Source of the DNA: Nicotiana tabacum
Lineage: Eukaryota; Streptophyta; Magnoliopsida; Solanales; Solanaceae
Length of the DNA stretch: 64,000 nt
Reading direction: 5' to 3'
Assembly (NCBI RefSeq): GCF_000715075.1
Contig: NC_134080.1
Location: forward strand, 32,964,758-33,028,757
The translations under genes and the position numbers were made by a program. This document shows, piece by piece, positions 45,360 through 56,268 of this stretch. The notes beneath the pieces are model-generated. The model worked only from the letters and a program-made list of their open reading frames with translations. It had not been told where the DNA came from and searched no databases. The stretch's first letter is position 1. Every line of letters begins with the position of its first letter.

Positions 45360-45690
45360 CTCCGCGGACCGCGATTATCTTTGTGCAGTCCGCGGTGCTG
45401 TGATGCAGACCGCAGTCATCTTTGTGCGGTCTGCGGTGCTGTAATGCGGTCTGCAGTAACACTTTGTGCGGACTATGGTGAGGATCTTTCAGGAAATTGA
45501 CCTCTTTCTTAGCGCGACCGCGGTTCATTTATGCAGTCCGCGTTGGCCCACCGCGGCCGCAACACCACTTTATGTGGTCCGCGGTGGTCAGATTCAGAGG
45601 GTGGGTATTCTGAACCCCACCCCTGTGCGGACCGCAGTTGCTTTTGTGTGGTCCACGGTGGCCCTAGTGCGGCCGCACTACTTTTTGTTT
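45360..45690. repeat. GCGGNCCGC array downstream of the internal TATA box
   Basis: Unit about 40-50 bases: GCGGACCGCGATTATCTTTGTGCAGTCCGCGGTGCTG and variants, so each unit is an imperfect hairpin. It lies in the putative leader of ORF3. Confidence 0.75.
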
Positions 45691-45815
45691 GGTCCGCACT
45701 GGACTACACTGTAACTGTGTCTGCAACTATCTACTTCTGTTCTGCAATTCATTTTCCACATCTGTTTCACTATCTGTGTTGTTACTAACAAAGCTAGATT
45801 TTGTGCTTGCAGACA

Positions 45816-47847
45816 ATGGTCAAACAAAGAGGCAAAGGCTCGAAACAACCTGGCTGAGGTGTTTCCTTCCAGGGAGGGAAGCAAAGGATGGTAAAACTCA
45901 CTCCCCAGGCTAGAAAAAACATCAAGGACAAGAGGAAGGCCATAAAAGCGGCTGACAGAGCCATTGACAACTCGGGGAGTGAGTACGAGCCCTCCTGGGA
46001 AATCTCTTCAGACTCAGTCCCACTATACATCCCGTATCCGGAGAGGGCCATACATAAAGACACTCCTCCCTCTTCCCCCGATGCCCAAGCTCCAAAGCAT
46101 ATACCTTCTGAGTCGTCTGAGGGCTCAGCAGCCGGCAGTGGCGAGTACTCCACCTCCCCCACAGCTTCAGTATCCGGGGAGAGTACAGGCGGAGGTGATG
46201 AGGGAGATGAGGAGGTACCTGGGGGTGGTGTGCCTTAGGTTGGGGGTGTTGACCGAACTAGAAATCCCGCTATTTGGGAAGATAGATTCGTCAGCCAGGT
46301 GGCGTTCCACAAGTTTAGAGAATGTTGGCCGTCACAAAAGTTGATTCTTGTTAGGAGTTTTACTAACAGAGACCTGCTACCCCTAAACCCCAATGTTCAT
46401 AGACAGTTTCGAGATCGAATGGGTTGGGAGCATTTTCGGGATGATTGTGTGAAGGATAATGAGCACATGGTCAAGGAGTTCTATAGCAATGTGGCCCACA
46501 TCTTGAAGGGCACTAAAGTGACCAAAGTGCGAAACAAAAATGTGTATTAACCGGGAAGGCACTAAATGAATACCTGGGGTTCAATGAAGAATATGAGTCC
46601 CTTTACAATGAAACGTTGGCAATGGGCGAGGAGGTTCGTCCGTGGTTAGCTTCATACCTGGCAATACCGAGTACTGTTCCAGAGTGGGTGCAAGCAGGGG
46701 CCAAAATACTTCGGATAGGGGGTGATTGACTTTTGTGTGCAGTCGGCTTGACCCCACTACCCATGATCAGACTATTCCACTTGCCCGGGCTGTTCTTGTT
46801 GCATCTATTATGGTGGGATACCCTATCAACATGGGCAATGTGATGTCCCGCATCATTTCTGCAGTGGAGGTTGATCATGACCGGAACTACCCTTTTCCAA
46901 ACACCCTCACTATGTATTTTCGGGACCTGGCGGTGGAGAAGAGACCTTTTGACATCAAGGTCAAACCTGTGGCTCAGTTTTTGTGGTACAGTTTAAAGGG
47001 CCAGACAAACCCAAGGACAAGAATTACAAGCCGCCTGCCTCTGCCCCAACTGGCCAGTCTGAAGAGCCGGTTGCGGTAGAGCCCTCCACTGAGCCTATCT
47101 CTACTGAGCCTGCCTCCATAGTTGCTGACATGCCTCCCGGACCTTCCACTACTGCTGGTCCCTCTACTTCAGCTAGCCCAGGGATTCCATCTTCCCGGGC
47201 CCATCCTATCACTGCCTACCAGCTGAGCCAGGCACTTCATAGCTTGAACAACTGGATGTCAATTGCGTCATCCAAGTTGTCCACCTTGACTTCTACCATT
47301 GCGGCTCAGTCGACACCGCAACCAGCAGAGATTCCACAGTCCATTGAGGATACATTGAAGAAGATCATGGAGAACCAGGAAAAGATAATCAGTACTCAGG
47401 GTGCCTTGGCTAAGGCAGTGGATTCACATGGCAAGGGCCTGAAGGAGCTTGCTAGGGAGCACAAGAAGATGCGCAAAACACGAGCGTCCAAGGAGTCTGT
47501 GAAGGAGCTTAGAGAGGATGTGGACAAACTGAAGGCAGATCCGACTGCCTTTAGATTTGCTATTTGAGGATCTAGCACCAGCAATAGAGCCACATCAGGA
47601 GCAGACACAGAGGCTTGCAAAGAAGAAGAGGAAGCTCCCTAGTGCAGATGAGGCGATCATCCAGTTGGCGGACACACCAGAGGCTTTCTCCAGTCAGTCA
47701 CAGGATGTCCCTGATATTCAGCTTGTCCAGGTCCAGGCCCTAGTCCCAGCAGCTGAGCAGCAGGAGACCGGGAACCAGTCTGAGGTTCCCGCGCATATAG
47801 AGGACCCGGGGACCACTGATGATCCCATGCAGACGGACACGACTTAG
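45816..47847 (+). pseudogene. Athila third ORF (env-position, putative plant transposon protein), broken
   Basis: From the ATG at 45816 a basic start (VKQRGKGSK) is followed by a stop at 45855, then RKNIKDKRKAIKAADR, an acidic/Ser-rich stretch, and a stop at 46236 (TAG, expected CAG). The core domain follows: WEDRFVSQVAFHKFRECWP, MGWEHFRDDCV, MVKEFYSN, and after further breaks LDPTTHDQTIPLARAVLVASIMVGYPINMGNVM. This resembles the 'putative plant transposon protein' domain found downstream of integrase in Athila-type elements. The end is Pro/Ser-rich with a coiled coil (SIEDTLKKIMENQEKI) and a Lys-rich KKKRKLPS near 47620. Frame breaks lie near 46550, 46720, 46990 and 47560. No signal peptide or membrane segment is evident. 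Confidence 0.7.
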
Positions 47848-48752
47848 GGAGTTCCCATATCCTTTCCTTATACTTTTTGGTGCTTATTTGTTTAGTTGGC
47901 CCGCTTTTATTTGAGGGGGTGCGTCCTACATTTTATTTTTGGATGATTATATATATATACTGATTTAGTTTATGCTTTTTTATTTTCTATTGGTCTGAAT
48001 ATAACTTTACATTTAGCTACTTTTATCGCATTTTTTATCTTTCCTTTGGTCTGTATATAAAGTTACATTATTGTATATATTCATCCTCCGTTGTATATTC
48101 AAATCCCCTATTGTACATATTCATTCTATTTTCTATTTTCGTAAAAAATTTTCATTTTTAGCTTCTTAGATAGGCTCGTAGCTTTTTGTTTCGTTGTTGG
48201 CGCGTTCAATAAGCCTTTGGTTTTCTTAATGCCACGGATCTTTTCAAAGGTGGAGTATTGTGTGAACCGGGTGGCTCTTCCCGATGATGGATGATGTGAC
48301 AACCTTCTTAAGGGTTTGAGTCCGTTTTTGTTTTTATTTTTGGTAGCTTGTAGTTAAGGGTACCTCAAGCAAATCTTCACTTGGGCCTAACACATTTGCC
48401 TTTGATCCCATGGTCAAAGACAAGTTGTTGTGTTTAGGATGGTGAAAGTCGTGACCTTGAGACTCTTGTGTTGACCAAACAATCATCATGTGGTCTTTCG
48501 GGACTATTGTGTGCTCAATCGTGTCTAAGGTTGTTGTGGGCCCCCGACTCTATGTCTTTAGCAATCCTTGAGCTTATGTGGTGAGAAATCGAATTGTGAG
48601 TCCAAGTCCCGAGCCAATGGTCTAGAACTTGCCCAGAATGTCTGTTGAGGCGAAATCTTGAGTGAAATTTGGCTTGAGAAGTGATTATAGGCTCTCCTTA
48701 ATCCAAATGATAGTTGAACAATTCCATAGCCCACCAATGATATAATCCCTAG
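47848..48752 (+). other. 3' untranslated part of Athila element D
   Basis: After the ORF3 stop at 47845-47847. It contains TTTATTTGAGGGGGTGCGTCC (47908-47928), a purine tract that could be PPT-like, and a microsatellite (ATATATATATATA, about 47948). AAAGGTGGAGTATTGTG is at 48246. No LTR start like TGATAAGTAGG is found before element C begins. Confidence 0.5.
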
Positions 48753-51700
48753 TGTGAGCACGTGATTTTTGCTTCACGCGACAATCGGTCCAAAAGAAAT
48801 AAAAAATAATAACAATTGATCCTGTTGTACAATTTTTGGATTTTTACATGGCACTTTGTTAATTGTTTATGATTTTTTGCCCATTTTATTTTTGTTAAAA
48901 CAAGATACAAAAAATGTATGTGCCATGCATAATTTGAACCGTAATCCGGTTGTTAAACAGAAAATCATAAATAGGCATCTTTGTCCGTGATCTTGTTTTG
49001 TTTGATTTTACCTGTTTTAAAATATTTTAATGTGTGTGCAAATAATTGTATTAAGTGTTTATTTAATTTTAATTTGATTTACTTAGGTTTTGTTTTTAAA
49101 ATAAAGAAGAAAATAAAATAATAATTAAAAAAAAATCTTTTTCGGACTTGGGCCAATTTTAAACAAATTGGCCCAAACAAACTCAGCCCAAAAACCAGGC
49201 TTGCCCGGTCCGTGACCTGCCTACCCCTAGCTATCCAAACGACACCGTTTAATCCAGTATGATCTGGGCCGTTGATCTCAGATTGATCAACGGCCAAGAT
49301 CTCACACCCCATAACCCACTAATGAACCCGACCCGTTCCACCCGAACCAACCTTGACCCCTACTAAGCCAAACGACACCGTTCCACTTAAGCCCTCAGAT
49401 CCAGACCGTAGATCTAGATTGATCTAACAGTTGAGATCAAGCCATCCACCCCGTATATAAACCCTTCCCCCTTCACCCCGCGCCCTAATCCAAACCCCCT
49501 GCCTTAGTTCGTCTTCACCAGACCCCAACCCTCCAAACCCTAGCCGCCCCTGCATACCTTCGCCATGAAAGCCGGCGGCATGGACGCCGGTGACCCTACC
49601 CTTAACACCATAGATGCTCCTCACCGTCCTGAACCCAAATCCACCAACCACACACCTCGAATCCCATCCCACCTTCTCGAATCTTCATTTGAAGATTCGA
49701 TTCAAAACTCGATCTACCCCGATCTACCCTAAATTCATACCAGGCAGTCCCCGGACCCCCCTCGTGACCAAACCATGCTTGGTTTGGTCCGAATCTGACC
49801 AGGGAAGCACGAATCCCGGATCTAATTTTTGGAACTTTAAAGGTCCTCGTCGATGGTCCGTGTCTTGTTCAAACCAAAAGATTAAGGTCTAATGGACCTT
49901 AATCGAAGTGTTTCTCATCTGAGAAACACTTCGATTAAAGCCCGTTCAACCTTAAGAATGGTCTGTCCGAATCCGAGTTAAGGCTTTTGATTTTTCGAGA
50001 TTTGAGGTGAGTTTTGCTTTTCTTTGCTTATTTCTGTTAGTCCATGTTCGTTTAAAAGGTCTGTTCAGGTTTTGTTTTAATCTGTGTTTTGAGTTTTATC
50101 AACTGTTCCTGTCCACCTCGCCCGAACCTCTGTTGTTTGATTGAGTCCTTCTTCTAATTGTTCTGATAATTTGTATGTATGTATTTGTTGTGCAATTAAT
50201 TGAATTTCAAATGTGAACTGACCAACTGATTCCTCCCATGTAATTTTGCTTAGTCAGTACAATTCGAATCATGTGTTCGATACTGTTAAATGTCTGATTT
50301 TGGTCTCGATTGTATGAGTTATAACTAGTATAGTCGAGTCGACATATGTCGTCAATTAGTTTCAGATGTTTGAACAATATACAAATTGATCTGCTTCTGT
50401 TAAGCATTGTATGAATCAGTTAGGAATTGAATTTAGCTACTTATAGTTGTTAATCTGAATCAGAAGTATAAAAGGATTGGTTTTGTTTAGTTGCAGTCAG
50501 AATTGGAGGGCATGTGCACTTGTGCACAACATGTGCATAAAGTCATTTGTTACATTTAAAATAGTTTGACAGCATATGATGTCAGATATATTCTACTGCC
50601 CATTACCATGCTTTAGTTTAAGAAGTATTAAACCTTTTTTTTTTAAAAAAAAGAGTAAGTCTGCCAGGGAATGTTGATAGGGGGTTAATACTTAAATGGC
50701 TAAGTGGAACTGAAAAAAGGAGCACATGGGAGGTATCTGATTGTCTAACAGTCTGTAAAAGGGTGGAATTTAAGCTATAAAGGGAGGAAGAATACACACA
50801 GGACAGACACAAGAGGGAGACAAAGAAAAATTGTTAAGAAAAAAGATAGAGGAGATCAGGAGATAGGTCCGAGAAGAGAAAGCAAAATACATACACATAC
50901 ATACATAGACAGGCACACAGACCTTAAGGGGATTTTTGGATAGACACACACAGAGACAGACATTGATAAGAACAGAGTGAATTGAGAGGGAACACTTTTA
51001 GAAGAGTGAAGTTCTGAAAACAGAAAACTGGAAAAGAACTTTGTTTGATAACTCAGACAGACAAAACTAGAAATTGCATTCTTCCCTGCTGTCTTGATTT
51101 CACTAGTCTTGACCTGTTTGTCCAATACTGATTTCTTCTAAATCCAATTGAGTTTGCTGGTTGTCTGTTGGTTTACTCTGGAACTTGGTCTAGTTGGTTT
51201 CTTAATTCTACTTGCCTCGCTTGTTGCTGCTGCTGCTATTCTGCTTTCTGCTGCTGCTGACCCTTTGCTTCCACTTCTTCTTTGCATTTCAGTATTCAGT
51301 ATTCAGGTACACATTTCGAGTCCCATGTTGGTGTTAACTGTAACAGTTCGAAAGCATGAAATGAAAGGAGTTTGAAGAAGTTTAAATGTCTGTTTGTAAT
51401 GCTCATGGTCTATTGATTTCTTTTGTATAAATTGATTAGTGTGTAATAAAAAAATTAGTTAGTTAATACTTAACTGAGTTTTAGCCTCTTGCATCTTAGC
51501 TTATAGTTGTTTGTTGATATGAGTTGAGTAATGGTACAGTACGTAGAATGTACGGATATTTGACATAGCGACTGACCGGATTCCTGTTTAGCTATAATGA
51601 TATGCATTGGATAGAATACTTCCACCTTACACAATGATGTTCTGTTTTATTTTAGTTTCTTTCATCAGGACCCGCTAGGCAGTATATAGGAGCACGTTTG

Positions 51701-52675
51701 AACCCCCATTGGTAATAATGCCTAGTGGGTTAATTCCCTTAATCTAGCCTAAATGAGTCTAGTTTAAATTCAATTCAAGAGATGTTTTGGATATAAGCAT
51801 AGCATTTTGTCATGTAATTTCTTTGTCAAATTAGAACATTTCTCATAAAGTATGGCGTTTTTTTACTTTACAAATAATTGATTAGAAATTGATAAGAGTT
51901 AGGCCCAAAGCATATGCTTACATGTATCTTTCTTCTTCTATTTTAGACTGAACATAATAAAGATGTAGTCACTGTAGGTTTATCCTTTTAAATAAAAATG
52001 AGACGAACCTCGACAAAATGCACAAGCTGCGGGGCCCTCTAAATGTATATATTAAAATACTTAGAATTCGGGACAGGCCGTGTAGCGAATTTTACGGCCT
52101 TCCCAAAATAATAATACGCTAGTTGCTTCAGGCGTACCTTTAATAATTCAACCTTCTTAAACACGGGTGCACATTGATGTGACCCAAATCCAAATCTCAA
52201 CAGAGTCAAAATGTGTCGACGACCACGAGTGAATTGATTGTGACGTGGTTCGAGATGCATTTTCACGACGTTGCAATTCTATAAAAATAAATGATAATAA
52301 TAAAAGCGGTTTAAAACTTAATAAAAGCACATAAGTCACAACATGTATTTAAATCAGATATTTAGCCATTATAACAATTTAAGCGACCGTGCTAGAACCA
52401 CGGGATTCGAGGGTGCCTAACACCTTCCCTCGGGTCAACAGAATTCCTTACTTAGAATTTCTGGTTCGCAGACTTCATTTGGAAAAGTCAAAAATTTCCT
52501 CGATTTGGGATTCAAGATAAACTGGTGACTTGGGACACCAAAAACCAAACCTTTCCCAAGTGGCGACTCTGAATTAAATAAATAATCCCATTTCGAATAT
52601 TGTCACTTAAATTGGAAAAACTCCCTCGCACATTCTACCCTTCGGGGCCGGGGCGCGCAAAAAGGAGGCGTGACA
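48753..52675 (+). repeat. 5' LTR of Tat/Ogre element C, 3.9 kb
   Basis: Starts TGTGAGCACGTGATTTTTG and ends GGAGGCGTGACA, four bases before the tRNA-Arg primer site. The length of 3,923 bp is large but within the range of Ogre-like LTRs. It contains repeated AACGACACCGTT and GTTGATCTCAGATTGATC-type blocks, a TATA box at 49454, a CT-rich leader, and near the end a block shared with the LTR of element B (ACGGGATTCGAGGGTGCCTAAC). Short open frames inside have no domains. Candidate target duplication CCTAG at 48748-48752. Confidence 0.8.
49454..49461 (+). promoter_or_regulatory. TATA box in the LTR of element C
   Basis: TATATAAA in ACCCCGTATATAAACCCTTCCCCC, about 700 bases into the LTR, followed by pyrimidine-rich sequence suitable for transcription start around 49485-49495. 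Confidence 0.65.
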
Positions 52676-52679
52676 GCTC

Positions 52680-52697
52680 TAGCGACTCTGCTGGGGA
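52680..52697 (+). promoter_or_regulatory. Primer binding site of element C, tRNA-Arg
   Basis: TAGCGACTCTGCTGGGGA matches TGGCGACTCCGCTGGGGA (the perfect site of element B) at 16 of 18 positions. Both differences are of the G-to-A or C-to-T kind. Confidence 0.8.
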
Positions 52698-53865
52698 TTA
52701 TTAATACCCAGAACCTCCCGTTCAGGGTTCAAGAATTCGAGCTTAGAATAATTGTTATATTTGGCTTTATTATCTGATATTTATTACATGTTTTGACATA
52801 ACGTGCTGCAATGTTTGCTTTTTACTGCTTTGATATTATCTGAACTGTATATAAACTATGTCGAACCTTTCTCTCTTCACCTCCGGGGAGAAGCTCGCTG
52901 GTCGAGGCTCCCTATTCTGTTAGTGTCGATACTTGAAATAAGAAAGAGGATGGATAAGTTACGAAGCCAGACGGCCTTTTGGTTCCCGGTAAGTTGCCCC
53001 TCCTCGACTCGAGTTGTCCGCTCGGGTACACGGTCTAGAACATCTACCCAGGTTATAAACCTAGTATAACGAAACCTCATGCCGGATCCCTAGTAGGAAC
53101 GCTTATCTGCATCATGTTGCATTTGACATAGGGGACTCAACACAGGGGTTGGGTCCGTCTAGGACAAGCAACCTGGAATGAAAAGACCATCCTGCTGCAT
53201 CCCGTTTGTTGTGCGCATCTAATTTGCTTCAGATCTGCATGTTGACTGGTTTCCGAAAAATTTTCAAAAAAAAAAAAAAAAGAGAATAGCCGGATAGGGA
53301 GATAATTACTTATTCTTTTGAAAAAAAAACCCATGTCCGAGTGATGTCAAACCTAACCGGAATTTTCTAAGATAAAAAAAAAAAAGCTCGCCTTTCGGTT
53401 TGACTATTCCTTTTAATCACTTTCAAAATCCAAAAAATATATAAATAAAAAAAAAATCAAAAATTTTATTGTTTCATTTGTAACACCGATTTAAAAGATT
53501 TTCAAAATTTCATTAAAAAAAAGGAAGTTTAAAATGTGTAAATATTTCCCTGGTCTCTTTTCAAAAATAAATAATAAAATGAAAAACAAAACATATAACA
53601 AAATTTCAAAAAAAGGGTTATTCTTCTTTTCTTTAAAGGATTTTTATTTTTGTTTCCCTTATTTTGATCTGACCGAACTACGCCGGTTTGATTCTCGCAC
53701 GGGGTGAGATACGTAGGCAACCCTCGGCGGGTCCAACCTCCCGTTTTGCAAAAAAATTTTAAAAAAAAAAAAATCTAGATAATTTTAATTTTTGAGTCTA
53801 ATAAAGTTTATCACCCTAAATAAATGTGCAGGATGAGCACAATATAAAATGAATCATTTTCAATA
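52698..53865 (+). other. Leader of element C
   Basis: Untranslated, with A-rich tracts (53265-53280, 53430-53460 and 53755-53775), a pyrimidine-rich stretch, and structured motif c. An 88-codon plus frame (52803-53069) has no recognisable domain and no counterpart seen in element B, so I do not call it a gene. Confidence 0.6.
53675..53737 (+). ncRNA. Putative structured RNA motif, copy c
   Basis: GAACTACG ... ATACGTAGGCAACC, CTACG (53678-53682) pairs with CGTAG (53712-53716). The inner hairpin TCTCGC/GTGAGA has one G-T pair, and the downstream hairpin is ACCC/GGGT around TCGGC. It ends 128 bases before the ORF1 ATG. Confidence 0.55.
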
Positions 53866-55881
53866 ATGACCAAGATCCCTTTTGAGTTGCGATTATGGTG
53901 GAACGACTTAGGCAAAGAGGGGCAAGGCAAAGTGAGGAAATATCTGAAAAATCTCCCGGATTTACTAGACATTCAGCCTCGGGGTGATATTATCAGATCA
54001 TTGGTCACTTACTGGGATTCGGCGCACAATGTATTCCATTTTTCAGACTTCGAACTCACCCCGACGTTGGAGGAAATAGCGGGATACATTGGGGGTGATG
54101 AAGCTCCGTTAAGGTTCAAGTACTTGATTGCACCTAGGGCCGTCACGGTACACCGATTTTTGGATTTTTTGAAAATACCCCGAACATTTCACCATCCAGA
54201 TCTTGCCAAAGGTTTCTGCAGTCTCCATCTCATGTATGCTAGATACGGTCATGAAGGCGGGTTCAATAAGCCGGATTTCAAACTATGTAGTAAAGGCAAC
54301 CGACAAAAGTGGGACGAACACAGGCAGTTGGCTTTCATGACGGCCTTCTTAGGTCTTATAGTGTTCCCGAGGAAGGACGACAACATCGATCTAAAAATAA
54401 CTGGGTTTGTCAGTACTTTGCTCACCCAAGATAAGAGTACTCTAGCGCCTATGATTATGGCTGACATTTTCCGGGCTCTCACTGCTTGTCGAGCCAGGGG
54501 CAACTTTTTCGAAGGATGTAACCTACTGTTGCAAATATGGATGACCGATCACTTATGCCGCCGCTCTCCGCTCTTGGGTTACGGTTCGCCTGAGAAGACT
54601 TGCATTGAAGAATTCTACACTAGAGTCAAAGGTTTCAATCTACCTGAGGGCGTCACATCATGGACCTCATTTTTCCGAACTCTCACTGCTAGCCAAATCC
54701 AATGGACGTTCGGATGGTCGTCTGTTGAGGAAATCATATACATGCCAGCAACCAGGCCCCACTTTCTGTTGATGGGACTTAAAAGCATCCAACCCTACGC
54801 CCCATATCGGGTTCTGAGGCAACTGGGGAGGTATCAAGTGGTGCCGAAAGATGAAGATCTGAGTACCCAAGTGATTGAGATCAGTCCAGATGGTCGTTTC
54901 CCCGAAGAAGAAGTTCGCCAAATCTGGAGTGAGTGCCAACATCTGACGGCAAGAACTTGTGTGATGGATATAGCAAAAGGGGAAGTTGCCCCAGGGTATC
55001 ACGCTTGGTTCAGAGGCGACCTGTCTTGCGAAAGACCAGCTAAGAGACCGCATCTCAAAGACTTTGTAGAATCATCCCAAGAGCAATGGAATTGGTTAGC
55101 AAAAGAAAAAGAGTATCGGGCAGAGATCAGTGATTTGAAGCTACAAATTGACAGTCTGAAGTTCAATAACAGTATACAAATCGCGGCAGATCAAAGTGAA
55201 AAGAATAACTTGGTCCAAAAGAATGAAGAACTCAAGGCCCAAATCCAAAAATTGAAATTGTCTCTTGATGAACAACCCAGAAGTCGATCAGACCAGCAGT
55301 TGATTAAGGGTTTAAAAAGAGAAATCGCGAAGTGGCGAGATGGTTTAGAAGAATTGGGAGAGATTATGGCAAAGCTCAAGGCACAGTGGGGGATAAGAAT
55401 AGAGAAGCATCACCGGTATTTGAACCAATCGAAACGCGACCACGAGAAAACTGTTGCCAAAATGAAGAAAGAGATGGCTATACTTGAGATCAAAGCAGCT
55501 GATCAGGCCAAGAATTTCCAAATTGAGAGCAGATACTGGTATGACTCATTAGCCCAGATGAAGTTAGAAGTACGGCGACTGAAGAATCAGCATATGCAGG
55601 ATGCTCAGGTATTCAAGATATGTAGTGATCAGATAAAACGCCTACTCATCGAGAAGAAGCAAACCAGGGATAGGATCAAGGCCATTGCCCATGCCATCAC
55701 CAGACGATGTTTACGATGTGAGAACATGTCCAGCGTTACCATCCTCTCGGCAGTGATGGGTTATGTCAAGGAGACTATGCACGAGCTGGAGCAACTTGAG
55801 AGGGATCTCACGCCTAGGACCGCGGCGAGGCCGAACGATGCCCCGCAGACACCAATTTTCAAAACCATAATGCACTCATAA
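53866..55881 (+). CDS. Element C ORF1 protein, 671 aa, PMD-like/DUF7745-type
   Basis: An intact frame. Residues 1 to about 390 form a globular region with FELRLWWNDLGKEG, GDIIRSLVTYWDSAHNVFHF and FELTPTLEEIAGYIG, which I associate with the extra 5' ORF of Ogre/Tat elements (plant-mobile-domain-like; DUF7745 in Pfam terms, by recollection). Residues from about 410 to 650 are heptad-rich coiled coil (YRAEISDLKLQIDSLK, NNLVQKNEELKAQIQKLKLSL, RRLKNQHMQD). The tail has RPNDAPQTPIF. Function unknown; self-association through the coiled coil is an inference. The ATG follows structured motif c and a short AT-rich spacer. No lesion was found. Element B lacks this gene. Confidence 0.85.
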   Translation: MTKIPFELRLWWNDLGKEGQGKVRKYLKNLPDLLDIQPRGDIIRSLVTYWDSAHNVFHFSDFELTPTLEEIAGYIGGDEAPLRFKYLIAPRAVTVHRFLDFLKIPRTFHHPDLAKGFCSLHLMYARYGHEGGFNKPDFKLCSKGNRQKWDEHRQLAFMTAFLGLIVFPRKDDNIDLKITGFVSTLLTQDKSTLAPMIMADIFRALTACRARGNFFEGCNLLLQIWMTDHLCRRSPLLGYGSPEKTCIEEFYTRVKGFNLPEGVTSWTSFFRTLTASQIQWTFGWSSVEEIIYMPATRPHFLLMGLKSIQPYAPYRVLRQLGRYQVVPKDEDLSTQVIEISPDGRFPEEEVRQIWSECQHLTARTCVMDIAKGEVAPGYHAWFRGDLSCERPAKRPHLKDFVESSQEQWNWLAKEKEYRAEISDLKLQIDSLKFNNSIQIAADQSEKNNLVQKNEELKAQIQKLKLSLDEQPRSRSDQQLIKGLKREIAKWRDGLEELGEIMAKLKAQWGIRIEKHHRYLNQSKRDHEKTVAKMKKEMAILEIKAADQAKNFQIESRYWYDSLAQMKLEVRRLKNQHMQDAQVFKICSDQIKRLLIEKKQTRDRIKAIAHAITRRCLRCENMSSVTILSAVMGYVKETMHELEQLERDLTPRTAARPNDAPQTPIFKTIMHS

Positions 55882-56268
55882 GTCAAGCCTGCATCTTAGC
55901 ATCTTCTGCCTGTTTTTCCCATCACGGTGGTTTTTAGTCTATTTTGAGTCTAGGTTTATTTTCAAAGTTTGCTCTTTCTTTTGCAAAATGTAGTTTGTAA
56001 TAGACCATTTCAACAATAAAGAGGTTGCTTCTTTACGCTCATTTGTGTTTTTCGAACTAAGTAATGATCTGATTCACGTAGGCATCGTGATACGTAGGCA
56101 GTCCTCATCGGATCCAGTCGCATTTCTTTTACTGCAAAATAAAAAAAATAATAATAAAAGAAAAACAAAAACAAAAAAAAGGGAAAAAATAATAAGAGGA
56201 AAAATGCCGGAATGACGCATGCTCTCGTAGCAAACATGTAGTAATCCACTCAACTGTATAGGTGCATC
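55882..56268 (+). other. Intercistronic region between ORF1 and gag
   Basis: 387 bases, with no coding sequence on the plus strand. It holds structured motif d and a purine-rich stretch (56150-56200, AAAATAATAATAAAAG to GGAAAAATG). The downstream frame begins at 56269. Confidence 0.7.
56054..56119 (+). ncRNA. Putative structured RNA motif, copy d
   Basis: GAACTAAG ... ATACGTAGGCAGTCC. The outer pairing is weaker (CTAAG against CGTAG). The inner hairpin is CACG/CGTG around TAGGCAT, and the downstream hairpin GTCC/GGAT includes one G-T pair. It lies between ORF1 and gag. Confidence 0.5.

Larger units (their letters stand above)
44544..45815 (+). other. Spacer between pol and ORF3 of element D, possible internal promoter and leader
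   Basis: Non-coding, with two GCGGNCCGC arrays (44740-44965 and 45360-45690) and a TATAAATA at 44992. A splice-acceptor-like TTGTGCTTGCAG ends at 45812, four bases before the ORF3 ATG, and a possible donor CTGGTAACA is near 45115. An untranslated leader with an intron is possible. Confidence 0.5.
37220..48752 (+). mobile_element. Athila-lineage LTR retrotransposon D, visible 5' part
   Basis: Order on the plus strand: LTR, tRNA-Asp PBS, gag, protease, RT, RNase H, integrase, a long non-coding spacer with arrays and a TATA box, and a third ORF. This is the Athila layout. Coding parts carry many stops and frameshifts. Inserted in B at 37219/37220 (candidate 5-bp target GAAAG at 37215-37219). 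Interrupted at 48753 by element C, so its 3' LTR is expected outside the window. Confidence 0.85.

Noticed and set aside
45816..47847. Third Athila ORF as a true envelope gene
   Set aside because: No signal peptide or membrane segment could be seen. The content fits the plant transposon protein domain better than an envelope.
52803..53069. 88-codon frame in the leader of element C as a small upstream gene
   Set aside because: No recognisable domain, and no counterpart seen at the same place in element B.
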